From Phallusia mammillata (Eukaryota > Chordata > Ascidiacea > Phlebobranchia > Ascidiidae): a stretch of 64,000 nt of DNA. A program made the position numbers and the translations under genes. Each line of letters opens with the position of its first letter. Positions within the stretch are counted from its first letter, which is position 1. The notes beneath the pieces are model-generated. The model did no database searches. It was not told the DNA's origin and saw only the letters and a program-made list of their open reading frames with translations. Positions 21,001 to 34,301 of this stretch are shown in pieces. The stretch is from NCBI GenBank assembly GCA_003260075.1, contig QLIY01000019.1, positions 323,131 to 387,130 of the forward strand. The letters run 5' to 3'.

Positions 21001-24000
21001 ATTCGATTAAGCTTGCGTATTGTTCAAGGACTTTACATGTTGGAACAATTGACAGAAAAAAACTGTTTCGGGGCCCATATTTTAGATTGATTTGCAGCTT
21101 ATTGTATGACAATATAATAATCTTTTCAGCAGTAAAGAAATGGCAACCGCAGCACTTGTTAAATACAATTGCAAGCAAACGCTTGGCCGCAATTTGCCTG
21201 TTTGCAACCAAACAGGAAACTACTCTTGCGGTGAGAATAGCAGTAGCAAGCAATCGCAGACAAAGCGGGCAGGGGAGTCGGTATTCAACCGACAAAAAAC
21301 TTTATTGTTAAATATCATAACTAAGCACCGCTGTCAGTAACTTCATCCGCACTGCAGGCCGGCGTTTGTTGTGTCTGCTTACTGTCGTTCAATTGGCGGC
21401 GTGGAAATGACGAGCTATACCCATGCACGGGTGCTCGCGCTGCGCTTTCACTTGCAATGCAGTATCGCAAGGGATACGCGCATACAAACCCACCACTGTT
21501 GTGTTAAACGTAAACAATCGTTGCACCCGCCAAGTTTTTTTCACCGCCAGGCGCTCAAATTGTCCGTCTCTGACGTCAGGGACTTTGTGTCAGTTGCCTG
21601 GTGGAGATGGATCGTGTTCGAGATTGCAGGAAACCGCGCGCTTCATCACTGTGATGTGTTGGCATCATCGCCCTGTCTCAAATAACTGCGTATTGCTTGC
21701 AGCAATCACTTGCAACCGCACTCACGCATTTGATTACGTTCATCATTGCAGTGGAGTCCAAAAATGCGGACAGGCAAGACAGAAGGCTGGTATTAGAGCT
21801 CTCGTGGCATTTGTCAGCCACAAAAGGTAAATACTGCAATTAAAATATTTGTTGTACAACAGATAAACGAGTCCAATAGCAAGAAACGCGATTTTGGTAC
21901 AGGTGACCTTCACCGACAATTGAACACGTGATCTTGCATGTTAGCACAGGATGAGACAATATTAAAAGATTTTGTCGGTGAGGTGGATTACTTTCAGTGA
22001 GTTAGAGGGAGCGACAACCCATATTGTGTGCCCTCATGATTTGTGTAACTGACATCTCGAGTGCACGATCTGCGCGAAACAATGTTGTTGAGCTACGGGT
22101 CAAACGTTCATGCCGTGTGGGTGGCTGTTCATTCAGGCATGACGCGGTACGTCAGACGAAAGGGCTTCGATTTTTATCTCCGGCACCTGCCCCCGATAAA
22201 GAGGAACGCAGGAAATTTATTTTCGCCCCAACCGCGCGGCTGATGTTGTTTGCGTACGGGCAAATGTCATGAGATGGCAAGCGATTCGCGCCATTTCCAG
22301 TGGGCCGAGTTGCGGAAACCTCAAACAGTGTGTATTTGCTGCCGTGTTTCCTGCACTGCCACGTCGAAAGTGTTTCAAGGCGACCTAATATTGCTGAATG
22401 ACCACGTAAGGTCCTGCCGAGTTTCCACTTAAAGTTGTCGTCAGGCTGTTTAGGTTTGACACCATTGTCCGCGTGTGCTCGAACCTTCGATTTAACTGTC
22501 ATCCGGCAGTTACGCATTATTGGATAAAATTGACCTAATACGTCGCGAGTCCCTTCCAAACACTCGATTACGCGCTCGCCAGCCGAGGAAAGTTGTATCA
22601 CGACCTCTTCGCCAGTTGTACGGTGCCTGGTTATCACCGCGCCTGAAACCAGATAGCTGCACAATGCTGGTTCTGTTTTCGAGGGCCTTTTAACAACGTT
22701 CGAGGGCGGTTTAGTGTCTGTGCCGAGCACCCTCACCCCCATGCGCTCTGCTTTCGTTACTTTTTGTTTTCCCGAATACAAAGAGCATGTGTAATAGGAT
22801 GAATAATAACGCGCTCGACTAATCCACAAATGTACTTTCCGCATCCGTAAGGTGTTCAGTAATTGCTTAACGTGTGAGGGCTGCGGCGAAATCTGAAAAC
22901 GCGCTGTGTGACTGCGCCTTTGTGCTTCTACGATGAAAGGCCCAAGGTTGGATTTACTGTGGTAACAAACTTATCTGCACCTAAGCACAAAAGGGACGAT
23001 TTGCAAATAAACTCGTCTTCTTTCGAAGATGCGCCTGTGCCGCGATACAAGGTCTTAGTCGAATAACAGACAATTTTAGGGGTAACAGGTGGTTGGTATC
23101 ATCTTAATTAACTCGTTTCTTGCCATCAGAGACCGGGTCTTGTCACCAGGTGACAGAGCACACAAGAAGCACGAGTTCTTAATTAAAACTTTATGTCGAC
23201 CGCGATTTAAGGTTTGATTCTTGTGTGAATTATGCGGCTGTAAAATGCGTGGCTTTGAAACCGCTGAGAATACCAGATCGTCATAAATCTTTAGGGTTCG
23301 CATTAGTTTATAGGCGATGTAACAGTCATCTCTCCTTTTTTCAACTCGGGAATTGGCATCAATTTACAACGCTTCCCGTCATGCCAATCAATCGATGCAG
23401 GGCATGGCTTGTACTTGCATCAGAACAGTAACAGTATTGCGCAGTTTAGAAGTCAACATCGATTATGCTGTGTTGTAATTTGCAGGAATTCGCCAGGCAG
23501 TGTGTGAGCTACAGTGGAACACATTTGTATCAGCGTTAAAAAGGAATATGCAGTGACGAGTTTCCCATTGGGAAACAAAATGTTGTAAATTTGTAAATAA
23601 ATAGTGTAAATAAATTTTAAGGCTACATTGTGAGCAATTTACAATAATAACTGCTGGAATGATTGAACCTGTTTTTAAAAGCATTTGACAATTAAGAGTT
23701 ATTGTGCTGATAAAATTAATAGTCTCAAAACTTCGTTAGTCCAAATCGTTATTTGATCCATAAGAAGTTTCTTTAGTAGTTGTAAAATTTTTGCTTGAAG
23801 AGTGGGATGTGAAACCACAATTAGGCATGTCAAATGAACATAAACCGCACCTTTTCGTTTCATCTTTGTTGCGTCTCCCGAACTGCTTATTTTTGTTTAA
23901 TATCTGGTTTGACGTCACGCCCCTTGTTTTTGGTTACCCGCGACTCGTCTCGAATCTCTCTATCATAGTTTACCTTGCCGATGACGTATCCACGGCACCC

Positions 24001-27000
24001 GAGGGGGAGAATTATCCTGCCACAACCGGCAGAAATCCCGAATCTCTTCCGCCCATTTTCCCGGGATCAATCCGGTGAACTATTACCCTTCAGTATGTCA
24101 GTAAGCATTGTAAAAACGGCAAAATCCTCGCTGACAGGAAAATAATGTGGGTACTTGTATTGGGCAAACCCGAAAAAGGTCACCTTCCAAGTTGAAAGTA
24201 GGCTTTCCATTGTGTTTGGGATGGATACGTCTTTCCCTAATCGCGCCGCGCCTGCGTCAACGACAGCGCCCTTGCCTTACTCTACTTTATCATTTCCGGA
24301 AGTTGTCGTTCGGCGGTTTCTTGTGAATACGAGTACAATTGTTATTTTCCGATGCACGCATCATTCGCGACTAGTGGTGAATTTGTAGAATGGTTAACTA
24401 GGCGCGGGCGTAAATTTGTCACTGATTCGGTGTTTGTCTCTGTTAAAGTTCACACACCATAATAAAGAAGGTTCTGTAAACATGTGACACAGAAGGACAT
24501 TTTTCCTGCAATTAGTTTACAACACGGTTAGCGTAATCAGGGAAAGGTAAACGAAGTGTCTTTTATCGATGTGTCTTTACGATCAGGTAGTCTGTTATAT
24601 CTGACTTAGGGTTCCAGCCAAATGACAATAAGTTGCTTGACACGTGCCCAGAAGGACAAGCTTTCTCCGTTAACACGCACCTGCACTGTCTCGCGAAAAG
24701 TTTGTTTTGGGCGGATTGCGCCCACCTTTCCTCAGTTCACTCTGTTTGTCGGTCGTGCCTTAGATGTTCCTCCAGGATCGCGCCCCACAGTCGATCGACG
24801 ACACTAGAAAGCTCCCCGATGACGTTATACAACCCACTCGCGCTCCATCAAATATTTCAGATGTAATGTTTAGTTGCGCCTTCTCTCTTCGTGGGACATT
24901 CCGGGCCTCAACCTTGATAATTGTTTTGTGACCATTCCACAGGGTTTGCGAGGTGTTTCATTTTTTGGCACTCAGTTATGTCGGAGGCCGTTTATGGCTG
25001 TGAAAAACATCGTCAGGCCGACCTAACAAATCGCTAAACGACAATAATCATGATTCATTTACTTTGAAACGCGACCGCGAGCTGCTTCTGTGAAAGCTGT
25101 AAACAGACTCACATCCGACCAAAAACGCCTTTCGTAAATCTCGCCCCTGGGCTGGAGCGTTTACCTCGGGTGGAAATGATAATGTTTTTGTCGCAGCTCC
25201 CTTAAAATCAGGCACAAGCAGGGTATGGCATCTCGTGGTTTACAGCTGCTTTCACGCGAACGGAAACCTCGCCACACATGTGGCCAACGATACTGGCGCA
25301 AGTGAGTCAATATTTGCGATGCTTTCTTGCGAGTCAGGTAGGCAATATGGCGTGTCTATCAAGTGACACACTCGGCCCAAACTGACTCGTCAGAGCTGTG
25401 CTTGAAACTCGAACCGCGTCACTTTCTACGACAAGCACGCGCGTCCGCTCGGACAATTTTAATAGTAACGGCATCCATAAAAAACTTTAACGCCGTTCTA
25501 CGGCAACCCAGCGCGTTACACTTACAACTTAGGAGCGCGTCGGTGCTCGTTTTGCGTACATTCCTTTCTCTTGCGCGCATACTAACAGCGGGGGCACTGC
25601 GGCGGCGTCGCTATGTGACGAGCCGCCCATCTTAATAAAATTACAGCTCCAGCATTAAGAAAACAATCATATTTGCCGCGCGCCCGATGCGAAACCGCGC
25701 GGTAATTTGTTGCGCGCAGTGTCAGCACGCACGACTGACTTCCAATGTACGACAGGCCAGTGCGCGGCGATTACTCAGTAGACACTTTACTTCTCGCTTG
25801 TGTCGATGAAGGGCCTGTGTACAGAGCGGCGCGAAATGTTTCCAGGGCAAGATTTATGCGGCTGCTTGAAGTAAAAAGCTTGATATGCTGGTGACAGTAG
25901 ATTTAAGCGGGCCTTTGTTGGCACAACTGTGTGTGCTGAACAATGGAACAGTTTGAGAACAGTTGAGCTGGAGATATTTAGTAATGTTCAGTTAGCGTAA
26001 AAGTTCGTTATGCTTGTTAGGCTTATTCAAGATAGTGATTAACAGTTTAAAAACAATTAGGTACTAATCATTGGTCAGTGTTTCCTAAACGTGTTGGCTT
26101 AAAATGTTATTGCTCTTGTCTGGACATTTGTACAGTTTACATAAGATTTGAAATTGTTGTAATTAGATAATCAATAATAAACCATCAGAGGTCACATAGT
26201 ACACAGCGTTGGACACAGAAAATAATCTACACTTGTTAAAATGCGAACGGAAAGCCATTGAATCGATAATAATCCGTAATAATGGCGCCTTACGACCAGA
26301 CACATTACCGTGTTGCGATGATGGACAGACTGAATTTGACCATGACACGATGACGAATCGGTATTATAAGCCACTGGGTCTTTGAAGTTTTTGCCTTGAT
26401 ATGAAGTGCTATGATTTGCTTATAGCAGCAGTCACGTTGTTTTTGGTGAGAGTTATGTCAAGTTCGTGAGAAGCAAACGTTCGCTTGAAGTCTGGGGCCG
26501 AAGAAAAATGCCTGCTCGTTTGACAGGTGACGAAAGATGTCTGTTGTTCAGACTTGTGTAGCGGTTTCATTATATTTTAGGTAACTGCCTTTGGTTGTTG
26601 AATCATCTTTTTGAACACACTAACGACTCAAAGCGCGACAACAGTTAGGGACTGACTGAACTGCGTTGACCTGCAAGGGTGGCATCAGCGAAGCTAGTGG
26701 ATGATGTTTTAAACACTGCGCCAAGACGCCAATTTGTTGACAATGGGAAATTGACGTAAGTGTGTGTGCCTTGAAACTCGACGCCGGCTGACGAAGACGT
26801 CATGTAGGTTCTGTAAAGCAACTCCTTGTCCAATGTTTCTGTTGACAAAGTCGATCGCCACACATTACCTGACAAAAAAGCAATTTGGCCTTTCACGTCA
26901 GGGCGCATTTTGCCCTCCTTCAAACTTGACAACTCAATTGTGTTGGTAAACTTGATGTTTGCTTCAGACAGCAAGTCCAGACCAGTATATCAAATTGCCT

Positions 27001-30000
27001 GCTTTTAACGTAGATATATATATTAATCATAAGACTGCGGCTTTAGTTGCTTTGACAAAATTCATTAAGTTGTGCCAGGAGGGGAGTAAACGTCGCTGCG
27101 CGTAATTAGTGGGCAAACGAAACATAATTAATACAAATTTGACCCCGTTCAACATCAACGCAGAACACAACCTTTGGTTCTCGCATTGGACAATACGACC
27201 ACAGGGTTTCGCCCAATATGAAAGTTAATGATTTTGCTTTACATCACGTTTACCATGTATTCCCACATTCAACAATAAAGATGAGTTTATTTATGGAGAT
27301 CGCATATTGTCGTGCCCCTCTGTGGTTGCGTACTAAAAGGATGTGCCCATTAATCAATGTGGATTGGAGAATCCGCCAAGGCACATTGTTCTTCCCTTTC
27401 TTGGAAAAGTACTGGGTATTATTTGACAATAACCTCAAAGTGCTTAATATTAGCCTATGGGCTAATCCTGTCCTTCCCTGCACAAAAGTGTAATGGATAT
27501 TCCCGATAGCTTTGTTTTAACCTATTTTGCTTACTTGACTAGTTTATACGTGTATTATGCAATGGTCAGTGCGTATTAAATCTGTTATTTGACATTTATG
27601 ACAGCGGTAGCTGACAAGCATATATGCAACTTCTGCTTTCAGCCCCATCGCGCGCTCGATCGTGACATGACAGTATTGAAAAAGCATCTTCTTGCAACTA
27701 GTATTCAAATATCAGGGCAACGAAGCTGATCACATGGAATGTATTGTTAGCAGCCTGCGTTACTTTTGCCCACAGTTTATTACTAATAGTTGTACCATCA
27801 TTCACGTGGCAACGCCAATAGTCTGCTGTAACCTTGTAAGGGATGGTCAGTCGGTGAGTCACCGAAGCACGTGATATCAAAATAGTTTGTCATTGCTTGA
27901 GAGGAAATCGTGATTTTCAACGACGCGACACATAGTGTAGTGAAAACTTTCGCTTTTTACAAGGACCTGGACAGAGTGTGAGAACATGTGTTGGTGAATC
28001 GTTTAGTTAGTCGAGTAGGCTGCGTTGTGAAGAAGCGACAAAAGACTGAGCATAGTGGTGGGCGGGCTTCCTATATGTGTGCAAGTCGAAGGAACGCGTT
28101 CGTCGGTTTAGATTCAGGCCTTCTGGCGGTTTACAATGACTGGTTACAATGCCATTACGCGCGCGTGCGCCGATCACCCTCCAATTCGTGACCATGCCAA
28201 TCAGTTTAGAAGTGACGGAGAGGATGTCATGAAGTGAGACTAATAATGCGCATCGTTTCATCGCTCTGTTGGTGTTTGCTTGTTTTTCAGTGTGTAATTT
28301 GTAACAGGATGTGTTAAGTTATATATGGAGCTGTCATGATTAAGTGTTGTGGTATCAAATGGTGAAATTTGAAGCAGTTTCTTTTAGTTTTTCTTTTTTT
28401 AGTTTCTTTTCTTCATTATTTGCATTTAGACTTGTAATGTTTAGTTGCAGGAAACATTGATAATACAGGCTAAAATGAAGAGTGTTATCAATTTACGATA
28501 TTACCAGCTTCAGATTACCAGCTATGTACACAGGAACTCCAGCTATTCTGTTGTTGTTTATATCTAAACAGACCGGTAGTTTTTATTCAGTCAGTGGGGA
28601 GTGCGGCATGCTGGCTCGTATATCTTGCGGCGACTTCCATCGAAACAGCTACAGTCGATCACGGCGCCGGTGCCGACGGTTTCATTTACTCGCCTGCTCT
28701 AAATGGGGCATCGTTGTGCCTTCCGTTTTAACCTTTGACCGCGAACTGACGGATGCGGCGTCTAGACGACAACTTCAGCCCTGCAATGTAACTAATGCCC
28801 TTCCAGGTCCGATTGTGCGTCTTATCGCCAAAGATCGGAATAGGAGAGTGATAAATGGATTACAACCGAACCGTAGAATAAGGTCACCGACGCTTAGAAT
28901 GCCGTCCATGCACTCTACTTTGTTAATTATCGCACTTAAACACTAGCGATGTTACGCTCACTTTGCTCCCAGTTTCTGCTCAATTTTGTGTGGAGCATTA
29001 ATGTCGATGATCCTTAGAATGTTATCTCTTCGTTAAATGCTCCCAGTTTTGACATCAAGCGCAGTATCGAAATGTAATTTAAAATTAACGCCCAGAGTGC
29101 AAGTTAATTATGTCAAACACAAATAGACAGATTGCCGGTTGCTCGTACATTGGCTTTTAAGCTTGTTCTCCCGAGAGACTCTGTTCTGTAATCTTGCGTC
29201 GCCGATATGGCAACTGTTGGGGATTGGATCTTTGACAACAACAACGCCTATTTGTGTATCACCATGTTTCACAAAACAATACTAGTATGCGGTATTCGGG
29301 AGTAATTCCTGGCGCCTAAAGTGTCTGTCGTTTGATGTTTCTTGTTGGTTTATCGTCAAATTGTGCCTGACTGTCACTTCGCGGAAGCCTTTGATGTTTC
29401 AAACCTGTTTGCAATTGTTTTCCGTGATACCCTGTTAATCTGTCTGTTTTGCACTGTCAGCTTACTACTGCAAAACATAGAAAACGCTCAAGGTACACGG
29501 TTTAACATTGTTCGATCCTCCAAGTGCACCCGCGTTGATTTCATGATGTATATCCTTTGATGAGAACTGGACCATCGAATGCCAATGCCGGAAAACATTA
29601 AATGTTGCCATTTCGAGGTTGAAAAATCGATGAAGTGACGTTAGTGGCATGCCTGACAAAACACTATTGACGTAGGTCAGTGCGGTGCGGGTCCAAAACG
29701 CGCTGTTAGGCAAACATGTCGAAAGGAAACTCTCTTAGCAGCAGCCCACCACGAAAACAAGTTAGAAATGATGTCTTGTGCACACAGGTAAAAGGAAAAG
29801 GAACATTTCTTCCTGAAAGATTTTTTTGGTTAGAAAACCAAAGGTCGCAATGTAGATGAGAATTACAAGTTAATCCAATGACGAATTGACGCGAGCGTAC
29901 ATCATTCAAATGTCCAACACTGCTGACTCATTTATTACGTTACGCCATGTTAAACTTGTGACGTCATATGCTGTCGCGTGACGTATATGTTATCTGGCCG

Positions 30001-32740
30001 AATACACTTTTAGACGACCGCAGAGTTGCGAGCCAGGGAGCCAGACCAGCCCGTCTATATGACCCAGGAGAATAGCTTGACTTGCTAACACAAACGAGTA
30101 GTTGGTAACATTGGGAGATATGTATATGCGGGAACAAGTGACCAAATTTAACATTGTTTATACCACATAAAGCGTAGCGGTAGGTTTGTTTGAAACTTGT
30201 GCGGTAGACGTTGAGTCTGATCTATTGTATGTGTGGGCATATTCAGACCAGGTACTTCATAAAATCTCGATTTTCTGACCGAATAAACGACTCGGTGGAG
30301 CCAACGCCCGCCATACGCGACAGACGTCCCGTAGGTGGTCTTGATTCAGAAACAATTCGGGCACTTGTCTGTTTACCGAGCGTGTTACTCACGGCACATG
30401 AAAGTATGTGGTGCGGTGTGCGGCTAGAGCTTGTTTACGTGTCGGTCTCGGATTATGGAGCCTTCTTCAGCCTCGCAGTATGCTGGCCACTTTTCCTAAA
30501 GTTCTGCGTGCAGATATCCGATACGAAACCTTAGGCTGATTTCCTTTCGGCTCAGCCGTATGATACCACTTCGTGCGTTTGACAGGGATGCACCACTGAC
30601 AGACTGCTGGTAGAGATATTAAAAGCAGCTTGTATAGTTGTAGATAATGAGTTTTTTCATGGTTTCCGCAAAAACTTTGTCTGTTTTCCTTTTGTGATAA
30701 GATTCGTTCTAAGTCAGTTTGAATGGAACTGCAATGTTTTATTTGAAAAACTTCTCGAGTGAGTTTAGAAGGATAACTGATATTACTATAGTTAAATCAT
30801 ACGTTCCTCTTTGGCTCAGATTTTCTCACCCAGTGTTTGACGTGCGGTGACGTAATAGCGCGGAAAGCGCAATTGGTCGTGATGCAGATTCGTGAGCGTT
30901 GCTTCAAACAAAACACAGCTAGGAAATCCAAAAATAGACTGGAATCAATCGATTTGAAGCTATCTATGGCTTCCGCCTCACATTGTCGCATTGCGCTAGA
31001 GACCAGGCAATATTGATAAGTTTTAATGAAACTGTATTAGTTAATAAACATTGTAGCTAAATAACCGGAGAGAGAGGCTGTCCGATTTAGAAATGCAATA
31101 ATTAAATCTGTCTGAAACTATAACGTCGTTGTGTAGAAAGAGAACAATAGTCAATATGTTGTCTATAGAAGTTAGACGAAAATAATTAGAAAGAATGTAA
31201 ATTATTTGTCTCGTCAAATGCCCGATAAATGGAAGACATAGTGGGAGGGAGGGGGATGAAATGTCACGTATCTGCTAATCTTGTCCGTATAATTTATATT
31301 TCTGTGAAGTAACGTTTGCTTTGTTATAGTTGTGGTTTCGTGGGCCGTAGTCGTCAGCGTAAATTCGACGCGCCGACAAATGTCAATCAGTAGACTAAAT
31401 GTCATCTCTCAAACAATAGTGGCTTCCTGATCTCGAAACAAAGATTACAGTTTGCTCAGAGCGGCGGAGGCAGGGCAGTTTATGACATTTGTTTTTAGGG
31501 TAATAATCTTGTGTTATGAGGTGGTGGTAACCAAATTACTCGTACGGGTTGCTATGACGTACTGAAAGCGTGGCAATGACGTAGGAAAGGTTAATAGCAG
31601 TGGCGCATTTTCGTCAGACGATATTCCCACAATTATTGAATTATGTACCGCGCACAAATCGCTCCACCCATGCAACTCTATCTCTCCGCGAACACCGCAG
31701 CGTTCGTTTTAAACAATCAAACCCTTGCCTACACGATTCTTCTTCCACCGCGGTGGCCTGCGACGCGACGATCGATGAGTTTGCCTCCAGATAGCCACTT
31801 TCTTTCCGCGGCTCGCAAATCTCGCAGTGGCAGTTAGTCGAGGATAGTGGCACAGAAAAATCCCATTAGCTGAGCCAGCTAAGCATTGACGAAATACGAG
31901 TGCGACACCGCCGCCGCTGTTGCTGCTGTTTCTCACTCCTCCCACTCCCAGTCGCTCCCTCCTTGTCGCTCGCTGGCGATCTCTTTATGCTCCAGCGCCG
32001 TCGCGCATTTAAAGATGGATCATCGCGAAAAAGAGAGAATGTGCAGCGAAATTTGTTCTGTGTTTTGCGTCTCCGCTAAAGCGACGGGCTAAGTGAATTC
32101 TTCGCCCATTATAACGTGAGGCAACCTGCTCGTGAGGGTGCGGGAGCTTGCCGCGCGTTGATACAGACACAGCACTGCAGCGAGAACTCGTCCGGGTGTT
32201 CCTGGGGACTGATCGATATAAATGCTGTAATGTTACTACGCGAAATGTGAGAGTAATCGAGAAGAATGAAGCTGAATATTAGCTGTTAGCTGTATGTCGT
32301 AATTATATGATTTAGGCAAAGTGAAATTACAATAATTTTGCAGCGATCTAACTAGAACGATATTTTTTCAGATTAGGTCATTGTATTAAAACGCCACTTT
32401 GAAAGAGATCATAGTTGCTAAACTTGGATTATTTATTGTTTTGTGGCAAGAACAGTCCCAAACCGAAAAAGAACGATATTGGCTCTTCAAACAGAGCCTC
32501 AAGTCTAGCCGCAAAGTTGTTGAGCTAATTGTTTGTTGACAAACCAACTCTCTTCGCAACTATCGAGTGCACGTGATAACAAAGCGGCAACTAGGAAGCA
32601 GATGTACACAGAGGTTGTACGGGGTCAGACGAAGCTATCCGATGAGTCCTCACCACCTTCGACTGTTCATTGAGTTCCGAACAAGTCGAAGAAGCAAGAA
32701 AATCTCTCGGATTATTGGATTGTAACCTTTTTAAACCCCG
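18074..32740. other. 14.7-kb region without recognisable genes, upstream of ZMIZ
   Basis: No exon, RNA gene or known transposon was recognised. CpG dinucleotides are visibly commoner than in the SLC6 region, especially 22-26 kb and 31-33 kb, so it differs in composition. The longest open frame is 230 codons on the minus strand (22844-22152) and resembles no family. The stretch 31.9-32.7 kb (CCG/CTG-rich, CpG-rich) is a plausible ZMIZ promoter and 5' UTR. The region may hold cis-regulatory DNA, which is inference. Confidence 0.5.
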
Positions 32741-34207
32741 ATGAGCTCAACAACTGTGAACCACGCCATGCGCCAACTGCCTGTGGGCGGTGGTGTCGGT
32801 GGAACAATGGGCGCTCCGATGGGGGGTCCGAACCCCCTAAGTCACGACCCACACACGCGACAAACGCTTGATAGACTTCAGTGCATACAGAACGTAAGTC
32901 AAATTTTGCTTTCAAGTCTAATGTTGTTCCCAGCACAGAGCTGATTTTACCTGAAAGTTTTTGCATTTTCAGCATTTGCGCGACCCGCAGTTGTTTATTA
33001 AGTCTGCACGTGAACTTTTGGACTGGTGTTCGGACGCAAGAGCATTTCAATCGCACTTTCATCAGTCTCTAATGGGATGTCTTGCGGTAAGTTAGAAGCA
33101 AACTGTTGATTCCCCTTTAGCCTACTTGTAACATTGAAAATGCTTAACATTGAACTGTACATTCACTTATGATGTAATAATATTACGAAGTAATGTGCGA
33201 TTGATTTTCTAACACTGAGTGATGTAAGACGTATTTGCCCTACCCAGTGTGTTACATTGTTGAACCCCTGTCCCATTAGAAATTGGTTTTAGTGGCAGAC
33301 GAAAAGTAGGTTATGCAACGAGAGGAAATGGGACGAAATTGACTCCAAGGAGTCAAAACGAAAGTGGCAGACATATTAACAATGTGCTACAAACTGAACA
33401 CCCAAGTAGTCAGCGCTCCCGTCCATGTTACGCAGCCACACAAGTTCAAGTCGTCCAACGTGCTCAATTAAACGCGCTAAGTTTCAACGAGAAATGGCGC
33501 CCGCGATCCCAGGCAATCAATCAGACGCCAAATGGAGCGGAACAAAGAATGGCCGTCGTGAGATTGCTTGTTAAAGTGCGAAACATCGAAGGAGCGTCGT
33601 TCGAAAAAGAGTATTTCGTAATCATATGACCGCTGTTACGTTGTGTAGTCAATACTGTTTATGGCCTTAAGTTAACCAAACACAAAATAACTTTGTTTAC
33701 ATTGATACTGCTGCAGCAGTAATAGTATACCCGCTTTAGGTGTTGAAATGTGGTTTGAAGCTGTGTTAAGCCTAAGTGATTGTTTTAGTTGTGTTCTGTT
33801 CAGCAAATAGTCGCTTTGACGTGAACTGGGCTCGGGTGTTAAATAAACACAACTCTGCTTTCCAAAGTCACTGTGCCTTGTCGTGGCATCCTAACAGTTT
33901 CTGTGAGTTACGCTTCGCCGCGTTCGTTAAACTTGGGGTCGGACTCGCGGCAAGGCCAATACAAATATGTATCTCGGTTAGCGCGAGACAGACAAAACGC
34001 CGCCTTTATCGCAGTTTTGCGCATTGTTTGCTGCCAGGGCGCCTTTTTCAGCTGTCCTCGATCACGACGAACCCTTATAGTTGAACGACACGGTTATCGA
34101 ACCGCAACCTCGCGGCTTCAGTAATACTTGTATGCGGTCGGCACACTTGCTCGCCGGCAAACGATTTTCTTTGCTGCTCGCTGCCTTTCCCATCGTCAAC
34201 AGGGGGC

Positions 34208-34301
<94 letters not shown>

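Noticed and set aside
21371-21830. Overlapping plus-strand frames of 104 and 135 codons
   Set aside because: Two frames are open over the same bases with biased composition and no domain or splice context. This fits chance in CpG-rich DNA.
28482-28946. 154-codon plus-strand frame
   Set aside because: Composition looks random, with no motif and no supporting exons.
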